Origin: Dehalococcoidia bacterium | Lineage (GTDB): Bacteria; Chloroflexota; Dehalococcoidia; DSTF01; WHTK01 | Direction of reading: 5' to 3' | NCBI GenBank assembly: GCA_009377745.1 | Contig: WHTK01000032.1 | Span: forward strand, 1-35,708 | Length of the DNA stretch: 35,708 nucleotides | Shown: positions 1 through 7,506 of the stretch, piece after piece | Numbering within the stretch: the first letter of the stretch is position 1 | How the letters are laid out: the number at the start of each line of letters is the position of its first letter | The notes under the pieces: model-generated | The model's input: only the letters and a program-made list of their open reading frames with translations | Told to the model about the DNA's origin: nothing | The model's database searches: none | Made by a program: the position numbers and the translations under genes

Positions 1-16
1 GTGGCGCCCGGTTGCG

Positions 17-916
17 TCAGGCGACTTTGCGCGCGAACACCACGTTGCGGTGGCTGTACTCGCCGGCGGAGAAGGTGCCGTTGCAGGTGATGATCGTCAG
101 GTCAGCGGTGCTGGCAGCGACAATCGAAGCCCAGTCCGAGCTCGAGTTGTAGTCGGAAACCTGGAAGACAGCGTAGCGGTGCAGCTGGCCGCCGCTGTAG
201 TACTGGATCTCCGCGTCTATCTGCAGGTTGCGCGTGTTGTAGAAGACCGCCTGGCCGGAAGCGCCGTTGTGGCAGCGCGCGCAATCGACGTGGCCGGCCA
301 TGACCAGGTTGCCGCCGTTCACGTAGCCGCCCAGACCGGGGATTGAGGCGAAGTTGTACCAAACAGCGTTGAAGTAGCCCGCCGGGTCCGGCATAAGCCC
401 GTCCGACGCCACATCCATGCCGGTGACAACAGCGTTCAGGCTGATCGACGGGATCACGAGCTGGTCGCCCAGGGCATACTCCACGCCGACCACGTGTCCG
501 CCGGCCGCCGGGGGTGCGCCGGCGGCGCCGCCCTGAGTGCCGCCACTGGGTACCGTGTTGCTGCGCGGCGCTGCGGAGCCGGCCGCGCCGTTGGACGCGG
601 CGCCCTGGGCCGCATTGTTGCAGTTGCTCTGGAACCAGTCGCGCTCGGCGGTGGAGCGATAGTCGGAGCCGCGGATGGCGGCGCAGTCCGTGCGGATGGC
701 GATGGCCGTCGCGGTCGGCTGCGGCTGCGGTGTCGGGAGCGGCTGGTTGCTCTGGACCTGCACCGCGATCGTCGGGATCGCGCTGCCTTGTGGGTCGTCG
801 TCATCGTCACCGCTCATACCGAGGGTGAAGCCCACGGCCACGAGGAACGCCAGGAGCGGGAAGGCGAGGATCAGGACGATTTTTGGTACACCGGCGAGGA
901 ATGCTGGCAGCTGCAA
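17..916 (-). CDS. Class E/F-type sortase, membrane-anchored (first copy)
   Basis: Predicted cysteine transpeptidase that would cut a C-terminal sorting signal of an exported protein and attach it to the cell surface. The 299-residue product has an N-terminal membrane segment (about residues 11-33), a short Asp run, a long Pro/Gly/Ala/Ser linker (about 50-140), and a C-terminal sortase beta-barrel. The catalytic triad is readable: His209 in AGHVD, Cys278 in IITC and Arg290 in SHRNVVF. It lies 30 bp downstream of a second sortase on the same strand, so the two are probably co-transcribed, and downstream of two surface proteins that are plausible substrates. The start used is TTG, which places the hydrophobic segment at the N-terminus. 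An odd detail is C-A-R-C-H (212-216) straight after the catalytic His. Family assignment is firm; substrate assignment is inferred. Confidence 0.9.
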   Translation of the reverse strand: MQLPAFLAGVPKIVLILAFPLLAFLVAVGFTLGMSGDDDDDPQGSAIPTIAVQVQSNQPLPTPQPQPTATAIAIRTDCAAIRGSDYRSTAERDWFQSNCNNAAQGAASNGAAGSAAPRSNTVPSGGTQGGAAGAPPAAGGHVVGVEYALGDQLVIPSISLNAVVTGMDVASDGLMPDPAGYFNAVWYNFASIPGLGGYVNGGNLVMAGHVDCARCHNGASGQAVFYNTRNLQIDAEIQYYSGGQLHRYAVFQVSDYNSSSDWASIVAASTADLTIITCNGTFSAGEYSHRNVVFARKVA

Positions 917-946
917 GGCTTGCCCCCTTGTCTTCTGTCTGGGCCG

Positions 947-1705
947 CTAGACGATACGGACCGCCGTAACGACCTGTCGGCTATTGTACTCGCGTGTATC
1001 GCGATTGAAATCCCCGCCGCAAGTAATTAATGTTATTGACTCCTCCGCCGTGGCAGAGACGATCTGGTCCCAGGGTCCCGTGGCCGCGTTCACCGGCTCA
1101 TTGGTCGTGACTCGGTATTTGTGGCTCTCACCACTCATCTGAATCTCAATCTCATCGTCAATGCGCAGGCCGTTGATGTCCCAGAACACTGCCTGGCAAG
1201 GGGGCGGCACGCTGCCGTCCTTGCAGGCCACGCGGCCGGAATCGACGTGGCCGGAGAAGATGATGTTGCCGCCCTTACCCGGCGCGCCGCCTTTGCCCGG
1301 CCAGGCCGAGAAGTCGTAGATGACGACGTCGTCCGGGCCGTTGGGGTTGGGCATGACGCCGTCCAGGCCAACCGTCTTCAGGGTCAGCGGCGCTTCGACG
1401 CCGAACTTGCTGATCACCATCCGGTCGCCTTCTGAGACGCTCGTGGGGTTGGTAATCGAATCGACCGTGGCCCGCGCCAGGTCGATGGTCGCCTCGATGG
1501 TCGGCTGGACGACGGTCGATGCCAGACCGGCGTGCTCCGGGTCATCTTCGCCGCCGCCATCGCCACCACCGCCGCCGCCAAGGGCGACAACGACGAGGAT
1601 CAGGCCGATGACGACCACGCCGCCGAGGGCGCCGATCAGGGGGAGGGGGAGAGGGAGACCGCGCTTCGCGGGCGGCTGATTCTCAGGCGGGTTTTCCTGG
1701 ACCAT
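947..1705 (-). CDS. Class E/F-type sortase, membrane-anchored (second copy)
   Basis: Second sortase of the locus, 252 residues. A Pro-rich cytoplasmic N-terminus is followed by one membrane segment (about 23-42), a Gly run, a linker and the sortase barrel. The triad is His153 (SGHVD), Cys229 (LITCGG) and Arg243 (NSRQVV). It is paralogous to the sortase at 17-916 but has a much shorter linker. Two cysteines (161 and 170) sit where the other copy has CARCH, so both copies may have a disulfide or metal site near the active centre. The ATG start gives a clean membrane-anchor N-terminus. The gene follows two surface-protein genes on the same strand, after a strong hairpin terminator at 1829-1859, so it may have its own promoter in the 190-bp gap. 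Two sortases with two candidate substrates suggests dedicated pairs, which is an inference. Confidence 0.9.
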   Translation of the reverse strand: MVQENPPENQPPAKRGLPLPLPLIGALGGVVVIGLILVVVALGGGGGGDGGGEDDPEHAGLASTVVQPTIEATIDLARATVDSITNPTSVSEGDRMVISKFGVEAPLTLKTVGLDGVMPNPNGPDDVVIYDFSAWPGKGGAPGKGGNIIFSGHVDSGRVACKDGSVPPPCQAVFWDINGLRIDDEIEIQMSGESHKYRVTTNEPVNAATGPWDQIVSATAEESITLITCGGDFNRDTREYNSRQVVTAVRIV

Positions 1706-1828
1706 TTCCGTTAGACCTCTGACATGATTACGGCCCCTTCTGCGAGAGCCGCGATCTCAGGATACGGACGCCTCTCACGGGGCGCAACCGAGACGGCCTG
1801 GAGCCGGGTAGGGTGCTGGTTAGCCAAG

Positions 1829-1859
1829 AGGGAGGCGGTCCTGCTTGGACCGCCTCCCT
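1829..1859 (-). terminator. Hairpin terminator after surface protein 1
   Basis: Perfect 13-bp stem (1829-1841 with 1847-1859) and a 5-nt loop, located about 40 nt past the stop codon of the surface protein that ends at 1898. No long U tract follows on the minus strand, so it could also act as a stabilising 3' hairpin. Confidence 0.7.
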
Positions 1860-1897
1860 GCCTCACAAGAGCTATTTCGCCTCTTAGGGGCTAGCCG

Positions 1898-3136
1898 TTA
1901 GGCGCGCACCCGCGCGAAGGCGATGGTGCCGAGGAGGACGCTGGCGATGAATGCCAGGCCGGCGTAGCCGAAGCTGCTGCCGTTGTCCGCCAGACCGGCG
2001 TCACCGGTGTTGGGCGGCTGGATGCCGCTGCCACCGGCCGGAGGCGGCGGCGGGTTCGTCGGGGCCGGCTCCTGCGAGCACTCCACCGCCACCGAGGTGG
2101 TGTTGGTGATGCCGCCGGCGCTGGCCGTGATCGTCGCGCTGCCGCCCTGGTTGGACGGGCCCGTGTAGAGGATCAGCACGCCGCCGCCCTGGGTGGTGGC
2201 GTTGCCGGGGTTCACGGAGCCGAGGTTGGTGCTGACGCTGACGGCCGTGCCGTCGGCGACGTTGTTGCCCTGGGCGTCCTTGACCACGATGGTGATGAAG
2301 GAAGAGCCGCTGCAGTTCACGCTGTTGGGGCCGGCGGAGATGGTAACGGTGGAGGCGTTGCCGCCCTGACCGCCGTCATCAGTCAGCTCGTTGGTGAAGG
2401 TGCACTCGACCGTGTCGTCGGCTTCGTTGAGCTCGATCTCAACCGAACCCTCGTCTTCATCGATCGCAACCTCTGCGTCGCCACTGGTGTCGCAGTCGAT
2501 TGAGTCGACTGCCCAGCCGGAGGGAAGGGTCTCGGTCACGACGTAGTCGCCGGGGGTGTCGCAGGTGAAGCCTTCTTCGCCGCCATCTTCCAGCGTGAAG
2601 TCGTCGTCACACTCGGTGCTGCTGCCGGAGATATCGAAGTCGAATTCGCCATCTTCGCCATCGGCATCCTTGCTGATGATTACGTTGCCATCGGCGCTGC
2701 CGCCGTCACCGCACGTCACGTTCACGCTATCAGAGCCACCGCTTGCCTGACTTACATCAATGTCGATGTCTGTCTCTTCTTCGCAGTCGGCGGTGATGGT
2801 GAAGTCAATCTCCGTGATGTCGCTTTCTTGGACTTCGATGGCGTCTTCATCGTCGTCCGCGTCGTCGCAATCCTCATTGCAACCTTCGAGATTGAGCTCG
2901 ATGTTGGTGGCATCGCCGGGCTCGCCAATATCGATCGCGATGTCGCCACTTTCTGCAGTCAGGGTGACCGTACACGCGAGTTCATCCCCGCTGTCGAAGC
3001 CGTTATCGTCACATTCGACACTCTCCACGTCGGCGCGGGCCAGATTAGGGGAGAGACTGCCTCCCGGGACGAGGACAAGCGCCATCAGGGCGACAATCGC
3101 CCCTAATGGCAATAGCTTCCAGGGTCTACTAAACAT
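1898..3136 (-). CDS. Acidic secreted surface protein with SpaA-like and Ig-like domains and a PPNTG sorting signal
   Basis: Exported protein of 412 residues, likely a sortase substrate. The ATG at 3136 is chosen because a strong ribosome site (GGAGGTG) lies just upstream and a signal peptide follows at once (MFSRPWK then a hydrophobic stretch ending near LARADV). The mature part is very rich in Asp and Glu with regularly spaced cysteines. A prealbumin/SpaA-like segment spans about 151-249 (ends VECTFTN), and an invasin-type Ig-like segment about 262-352 (phrases such as VVKDAQGN, GTAVSVST). A Pro-rich linker precedes PPNTG (374-378), a hydrophobic helix and the basic tail RVRA, the classic layout of a cell-wall sorting signal with Pro in place of Leu. 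Function beyond surface display is unknown; adhesion or coat formation is a guess. Confidence 0.85.
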   Translation of the reverse strand: MFSRPWKLLPLGAIVALMALVLVPGGSLSPNLARADVESVECDDNGFDSGDELACTVTLTAESGDIAIDIGEPGDATNIELNLEGCNEDCDDADDDEDAIEVQESDITEIDFTITADCEEETDIDIDVSQASGGSDSVNVTCGDGGSADGNVIISKDADGEDGEFDFDISGSSTECDDDFTLEDGGEEGFTCDTPGDYVVTETLPSGWAVDSIDCDTSGDAEVAIDEDEGSVEIELNEADDTVECTFTNELTDDGGQGGNASTVTISAGPNSVNCSGSSFITIVVKDAQGNNVADGTAVSVSTNLGSVNPGNATTQGGGVLILYTGPSNQGGSATITASAGGITNTTSVAVECSQEPAPTNPPPPPAGGSGIQPPNTGDAGLADNGSSFGYAGLAFIASVLLGTIAFARVRA

Positions 3137-3459
3137 CTGCACCTCCACGAGGGTACTAGAGCCCACGCTCACTGCGTGAGCTTTGCGCCGGAGAATCACA
3201 CCGCCATGACTTTCGCCATCCTGACGACGCGCCCGCCACTTTCCCCGTAGGCGCTTCTTAAAGGGTCTGTTGCCAACAGACAGCTACGCGTTCCAGCGTA
3301 ACCAAGCCGAAGTATATCATCGGTGTCAACGTAAGAAATCAGGGTTTACCCTGATAAATCCGTTTGTAAGGCTTCTGTGACGCGCCCGTAATAATGCCGC
3401 AAGGCGCCCCGTCCAAAGACGAGGCGCCTTGCCATAAGCCTGCTTTCGAGGCTGAGGGG
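3137..3459. promoter_or_regulatory. Intergenic region with three inverted repeats upstream of surface protein 1
   Basis: This gap separates the two surface-protein genes and holds no gene. It contains three inverted repeats: GTCTGTTG-C-CAACAGAC at 3265-3281, TACGC-n6-GCGTA at 3285-3300, and ATCAGGG-TTTA-CCCTGAT at 3338-3355. A terminator for the upstream gene lies at 3399-3432. The repeats are far enough upstream of the ATG at 3136 to be operators or a structured leader. No convincing -35/-10 pair with normal spacing was found. Confidence 0.45.
3399..3432 (-). terminator. Hairpin terminator after surface protein 2
   Basis: A perfect 10-bp stem (3399-3408 with 3423-3432) encloses a short inner pairing (CGTC/GACG). 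It lies about 28 nt beyond the stop at 3460-3462. This supports the gene having originally ended there, not at the in-frame stop at 3507. Confidence 0.7.
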
Positions 3460-3575
3460 TTAGTCGCGGCGGCCGGCGAAGGCCACCAGGCCGCTGCCGG
3501 CCAGCGTCATCGCCAGGGCCAGCAGTCCGGCCAGCGCTGCCGCTCGCCAGGGCTCCAGGTCCGCGCCCACCAGAC
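3460..3575 (-). pseudogene. Out-of-frame membrane anchor of surface protein 2
   Basis: Read in the neighbouring minus-strand frame, this stretch encodes a normal sorting-signal tail: about GADLEPWRAAALAGLLALA, then MTLAGSGLVAFAGRRD and a TAA stop at 3460-3462. That is a hydrophobic helix ending in Arg-Arg. The frame that carries the rest of the protein reads through LPPSAGDG and then into a Trp/Arg-rich tail with no membrane character. One missing base around 3565-3575 (for example one G in the TGGTGGG context) would join the two. It may be a sequencing or assembly error, or a genuine disabling mutation. Confidence 0.7.
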
Positions 3576-4901
3576 ACCGTCACCGGCGCTGGGGGGCAGG
3601 ATGACACCGATTTCCTGGCTATCGATGGGCGCGCCCGGCGGCAGGGCCACCATGGCGCACTCGATGTTGACGTTGGTCTCACGGACCAGGCCGGCGGCGC
3701 TGGCGCTGATCGTCGTCGTCCCGTCCAGCGCCGGGGCGGTGTAGACGAATACGGCCTGACCGGCGCTACCGGTGGTGCTGGTGCTGCCGGGGGCGAACGA
3801 GCCGCCCTGGCTGGAGTTGACCACGACCGGCTCGTTGGCGATGCCGACACCGCCGGGCGTGGAGACAATCACGGTCACGAGGGCGGAGCCGCTGCAGGTC
3901 GGCAGCGTGCTGGGCGAAGCCGTGACGGTCAGGTTGCCGATGACAGCACCGCTGACGGGGATGGTGCCGCTAACCGGCGTGCCCCCCGTCGTGCCGTCCG
4001 TTTCCGGCTCCGGGTCATCGATGCCCTCTTCGCTGTTGGTGAAGGTGCAGACCACGTCGACGTCCAGGTTGGAGCTGTCGCCGGGGTCTTCGAGGTCGAT
4101 GTCAACGCTGTCGCTGTTGACGTCGGCGACGTCTTCGGCGTCGTCGTCATCGTCCAGGTCGCTGACGTCACAGCTAATGTCGAGGTCGAAGTCGTCATCG
4201 TCGAGGTCTTCCTCTATACGGAAGCCCGAGCCGGTGTCGCAGAAGAGCTCAACGCTGTCGCCGTCATCGAGATCGAACTGATCGTCGTTCTGGACCAGCT
4301 CGGGAGCGCCACCATCGTCAAGCCAGCAGACGTCATCGCTGCCGGAGTACTCGAAGGTGAAGTCGTCGTCGTCCAGATCGCTGTCCTCGCTGAGTTCAAC
4401 AGCCTTCTCGATGACGACGTTGGGCTCGGTGATGCAGACGATCTCGATCTCTTGGTCCGGCCCGTCGAGCTGGCTGACGGTGACCGTGATGATCTCCGGG
4501 TCGTCGTTGCTACAGTCAGCCGTGAGCGTAAGGATGATTGTGATCTCGTCGGCGATGAGGTCAGTGTTGATGGCGTTGGCGTCCACCTCGACCTCGTCAT
4601 CCGGGTCGGAGGTGTCGTCCACATCGGCGAGGCAATCGGCGGCATCGGTCTCGCAAGACTCGGCTTCGAGGACGCCATCACTGACCGAGATGACGATCTC
4701 GTCCGTGGCGTCACCGATGACGAAGTCCTCGGCGATGACGGTGATCTCGACGTCCTCGCCATCGAGGATGAAGAGAGTATCCGCGTCCAGGTCTAGAACA
4801 TCGGCGTGGACGGACGGAGGGCCCACACCGGTGGAAAGGGCAAACGTCGCAACGGCGACAAGCGCCGCCAGCGCCAACTGCCAGGGTCTTGGTTTGAGCA
4901 T
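3507..4901 (-). CDS. Acidic secreted surface protein with Ig-like domain and LPPSAG motif, anchor frameshifted
   Basis: Paralogue of the preceding surface protein, 464 residues as read. The ATG at 4901 follows a strong ribosome site (TAGGAGGCGC) and begins a signal peptide (MLKPRPWQ, hydrophobic core, cleavage near VHADV). The mature protein is extremely acidic, with Asp/Glu runs. A SpaA/prealbumin-like section ends VVCTFTNSEE, and is followed by an Ig-like section (TVTASPSTLPTCSGSAL, then a TTISASAAGL region). LPPSAG near residue 441 resembles a sorting motif, but the reading frame then gives an implausible WWARTW tail. The expected hydrophobic helix and Arg-Arg end lie in another frame down to 3460. 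The starts of both surface proteins are alike (GCAGATG then CCCTGG nearby), supporting duplication. Confidence 0.8.
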   Translation of the reverse strand: MLKPRPWQLALAALVAVATFALSTGVGPPSVHADVLDLDADTLFILDGEDVEITVIAEDFVIGDATDEIVISVSDGVLEAESCETDAADCLADVDDTSDPDDEVEVDANAINTDLIADEITIILTLTADCSNDDPEIITVTVSQLDGPDQEIEIVCITEPNVVIEKAVELSEDSDLDDDDFTFEYSGSDDVCWLDDGGAPELVQNDDQFDLDDGDSVELFCDTGSGFRIEEDLDDDDFDLDISCDVSDLDDDDDAEDVADVNSDSVDIDLEDPGDSSNLDVDVVCTFTNSEEGIDDPEPETDGTTGGTPVSGTIPVSGAVIGNLTVTASPSTLPTCSGSALVTVIVSTPGGVGIANEPVVVNSSQGGSFAPGSTSTTGSAGQAVFVYTAPALDGTTTISASAAGLVRETNVNIECAMVALPPGAPIDSQEIGVILPPSAGDGVWWARTWSPGERQRWPDCWPWR

Positions 4902-5106
4902 CTGCGCCTCCTATGGGACCTGCTGTCCGTGTGCTCACTAGGGGGCCCGCGAAACCGCAAAGCACGGCAGCGGGCACGTCCAAAGCCAACTTACAGCTTT
5001 ATCGACTCTCAGGACAGGAACTTTATGGTTGGTAGAAGAGCTTGAGGCGCACGCCTGCAAGGCGCGCGCGGCCGTTGCATGCCTACATTGCCGCGATATA
5101 CGGAAT

Positions 5107-6471
5107 CTAGAGGATGGGCAGGTAGCGGTTCAGCTCGTAGTCGGTGATGTGGGAGCGGTAGCTCTCCCACTCGATGCGCTTGGAGGTCAGCAGGCTCTCG
5201 AAGACGTGGTCGCCCAGGCAGCGGCGCAGGAGATCGCTGTTCTCGGCTTCCTGCATCGCCTCGAAGAGGCTGCCGGGCAGGGTCGCGGCGTCCTCCAGGC
5301 TGGCCTCATCGGCGGCGTCGCGGCCCGGCGGCAGCTGGTACTCCTTCTCGATGCCCTCAAGCCCGGCCGCCAGCAGCGCCGCGAACGCCAGATAAGGGTT
5401 GCAGGCCGAATCCGGCGCCCGGTACTCAATCCGCGCCGCGATCTCGCGCTCGTCCCGGTACTCGGGCACCCGTAGCAGGTCGCCCGGCATACGGCCGCCG
5501 CGGCCGGGGAACGCCGGCGCCGGTGGGGGGCTGCTGCCGACGCGCCGGTTCCAGGCGACACGCACCGGCGCCTCGAAGCCGGGGATCAGGCGCTTGTAGG
5601 AGTTGACCCACTGGTTGGTCACCAGCGTGATCTCACGCGAGTGGCGCAGCAGCCCGGCGATGAACCCGCGCGCGACGGCAGAGAGCTTCTCCGGGTCGGC
5701 CGCGTCGAAGAAGGCGTTGCGCTCGCCGCGGAACAGCGATAGGTGGACGTGCATGCCGGAGCCGTTCTGGTTGGCCAGCGGCTTCGGCATGAAGGTTGCG
5801 TAAACGCCCGCCGCCAGCGCGACTTCCTTCACTACCAGGCGGCAGGTGAGCACGCCGTCGGCCATCGTCAGGGCGTCCGTGTAGCGCAAGTCAACCTCGT
5901 GCTGGGAGGGTGCGACCTCGTGGTGGCTGGACTCCACACCGATGCCCATATCCTCCAGGGTCAGCACGGTCTCGCGCCGCAGGTCGCTGCCGGCGTCCAG
6001 GGGCGTCAGGTCGAAGTAGCCGCCCTGGTCAAGGGTCGTGGTGCTTTCGGCGTCCTTAAAGTAGAAGAACTCCACCTCAGGGCCCACGTAGAACGTGAAA
6101 CCCAGGGCTGCCGCGCGCTCCAGGTTGCGCTTCAAGACGAAGCGGGGGTCGCCCGGCGCCGGCGAGCCATCCGGTAGGTGGATATCGCAGAACATGCGCG
6201 CGACGCGGCGCTCGCGGGGGCGCCAGGGCAGCAGCTGAAAGGTCGAAGGGTCCGGCAGGGCGATCATGTCGTTCTCACCGGCGCGCGCGAAGCCCTCGAT
6301 GGCGCCGCCATCGAAGCCCTTACCCTCTTCGAGTGCCTGCTCCAGCTCCTCGAAGGTAATAGCAAAGCTCTTCAGGGAGCCGAGGATGTCGGTAAACCAG
6401 AGACGGATGAACTTGACGTCCTGCTGGCGGCACTGCTGCAGGACGTATTCGCGGATTTCTTCGGTTGTCAT
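5107..6471 (-). CDS. glnA: Glutamine synthetase, type I
   Basis: ATP-dependent ligation of ammonia to glutamate. The 454-residue protein has the normal length for a GSI. It carries the N-terminal beta-grasp domain (KFIRLWFTDILG, then KGFDGGAIEGF in place of the usual FDGSSIEGF), the metal-site strand GPEVEFFYF, the ATP/metal region NGSGMHVHLSLF, and a complete C-terminus. The adenylylation motif NLYDLP of GSI-beta enzymes was not seen, so control by adenylylation is unlikely and the GSI-alpha group fits better. It is transcribed away from a GlnR-like regulator gene. Four GTTA-type half-sites lie 39-76 bp before its ATG. No clear ribosome site precedes the ATG. As a second glutamine synthetase lies nearby, a related role such as glutamylpolyamine synthesis cannot be excluded. 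Confidence 0.9.
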   Translation of the reverse strand: MTTEEIREYVLQQCRQQDVKFIRLWFTDILGSLKSFAITFEELEQALEEGKGFDGGAIEGFARAGENDMIALPDPSTFQLLPWRPRERRVARMFCDIHLPDGSPAPGDPRFVLKRNLERAAALGFTFYVGPEVEFFYFKDAESTTTLDQGGYFDLTPLDAGSDLRRETVLTLEDMGIGVESSHHEVAPSQHEVDLRYTDALTMADGVLTCRLVVKEVALAAGVYATFMPKPLANQNGSGMHVHLSLFRGERNAFFDAADPEKLSAVARGFIAGLLRHSREITLVTNQWVNSYKRLIPGFEAPVRVAWNRRVGSSPPPAPAFPGRGGRMPGDLLRVPEYRDEREIAARIEYRAPDSACNPYLAFAALLAAGLEGIEKEYQLPPGRDAADEASLEDAATLPGSLFEAMQEAENSDLLRRCLGDHVFESLLTSKRIEWESYRSHITDYELNRYLPIL

Positions 6472-6509
6472 AGCCCAGTCATGATAAGGGCGTCCCGGCT
6501 GAAGGTCTG

Positions 6510-6547
6510 GTTAGACGCGGTTAAGATTTGGTTACGTAGCCAGTTAC
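6510..6547. promoter_or_regulatory. Candidate regulator half-sites in the glnA/glnR-like divergent promoter
   Basis: Four GTTA half-sites begin at 6510, 6520, 6531 and 6543 (GTTAG, GTTAA, GTTAC, GTTAC; on the minus strand CTAAC, TTAAC, GTAAC, GTAAC). Spacing is 10, 11 and 12 bp, less regular than the arrays before amtB but with the same core. The last two are part of a 12-bp direct repeat GTTACGTAGCCA. The position suits control of glnA and possibly of the regulator gene. Confidence 0.5.
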
Positions 6548-6584
6548 GTAGCCAGTATGGATATCCGGCCGCGTGATTCGGCCC

Positions 6585-6614
6585 TTGTTAGCGGCCGGGG
6601 CTCGTGCATAGTAT
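6585..6614 (+). promoter_or_regulatory. Predicted promoter of the GlnR-like regulator
   Basis: TTGTTA (6585-6590), an 18-bp spacer, then TAGTAT (6609-6614). The ATG at 6624 lies only 9 nt past the -10 box and no ribosome site is visible, so a leaderless transcript is likely. Confidence 0.4.
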
Positions 6615-6623
6615 TAACGTCTC

Positions 6624-7280
6624 ATGCGAGTGATGATCCTGCACCAGAGCGAAGGCGCCGCTTATCTGCAGCGCGACCTCGCCGCCTTCGACATCGAGGT
6701 CGAGACTGGGTCGCTGTCGGACGCCGAAGAGGCGCTGGCCCAGCCGGGGTTCGATGCCGTCATTCTCGAAGCCGGCGCCAACGCGGACGAGACGCGGCGC
6801 CTGCTGGAATCGCCAACGCGGCCGGCGCGGTTGCCCGTCCTCCTGCTGCTGCGTGTGGAGCAGATGACCGGCATCGACCCCTCCTGGCCGGTCGATGACT
6901 TCATCGTCTTGCCGGCGGCGGCTGAGGAGCTGCAGCTACGCCTGCGACGCGCCGTCTGGCGCAAGACCGGCCTCGATGCTGCAAGCACCCTGCGCAGCGG
7001 CGACCTGCTGGTCGATCTGGCGAACTACAAGGTCTTCGTCTCAGAGCAGGCGGTCAGCCTAACCTTTAAGGAGTTTGAGCTGCTGCGTTTCCTGATGACC
7101 AACCGCGGCAAGGTCTTCACCCGCGAGGCGCTGCTGAACCGCGTCTGGGGCTACGAGTACTACGGCGGCGCCCGCACCGTGGACGTCCACATCCGCCGCC
7201 TGCGCAGCAAGATCGAGACGAACAGCACCCTCTACATCGAGACGGTGCGCAACGTCGGCTATCGCTTCCCCGCCGAATAG
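6624..7280 (+). CDS. OmpR-family response regulator with degenerate receiver, GlnR-like
   Basis: Probable nitrogen regulator of 218 residues. The C-terminal winged helix is intact and close to actinobacterial GlnR as I know that family (LTFKEFELLRFL, VFTREALLNRVWGYEYYGG, RTVDVHIRRLRSKI, VRNVGYRF). The N-terminal receiver fold lacks the phosphorylation chemistry: the acidic pair is absent (His7, Gln8), Glu49 stands where the phospho-acceptor Asp is expected (VILEAG), and the conserved Lys after beta-5 is missing. Actinobacterial GlnR likewise works without canonical phosphorylation. The neighbours (glnA, amtB, PII, GSII) and the GTAAC/GAAAC arrays upstream of amtB agree with a GlnR role. No partner kinase is adjacent. 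The regulatory target is inferred from context and motif, not proven. Confidence 0.8.
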   Translation: MRVMILHQSEGAAYLQRDLAAFDIEVETGSLSDAEEALAQPGFDAVILEAGANADETRRLLESPTRPARLPVLLLLRVEQMTGIDPSWPVDDFIVLPAAAEELQLRLRRAVWRKTGLDAASTLRSGDLLVDLANYKVFVSEQAVSLTFKEFELLRFLMTNRGKVFTREALLNRVWGYEYYGGARTVDVHIRRLRSKIETNSTLYIETVRNVGYRFPAE

Positions 7281-7295
7281 CCTCCTGACTCCTAC

Positions 7296-7333
7296 GTAAC
7301 CTGAATGTAAAACGCCGGTAACCGGCCCGTAAC
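7296..7333 (+). promoter_or_regulatory. GlnR-box-like array 1 (four half-sites, 11-bp period)
   Basis: GTAAC at 7296, GTAAA at 7307, GTAAC at 7318 and GTAAC at 7329, each start exactly 11 bp after the last. The actinobacterial GlnR box is a series of gTnAC and GaAAc half-sites separated by 6 bp, which is the same geometry. The array starts 16 bp after the regulator stop codon and 347 bp before amtB. Confidence 0.65.
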
Positions 7334-7506
7334 GAGGTACGCGGCCGCGGTTATGGCCTGATCCTGGACGAGTCCGCGTGACCGGCGATGCGTCATCGGG
7401 GAGGGTGCAGATGCAGAGGTAGCGGGAGACGGCCTCTTACGCGCTGAATGTCTCGGAACGGCCATTGGGGGAGTGGAGGAGAGGGCCTCCGGTGGGTCGC
7501 CGGAAG

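Noticed and set aside
3326..3868. Independent 180-residue gene
   Set aside because: Only its central part (the hydrophobic anchor) makes sense, as the displaced end of surface protein 2; the rest is Arg/Pro/Ser-rich shadow.
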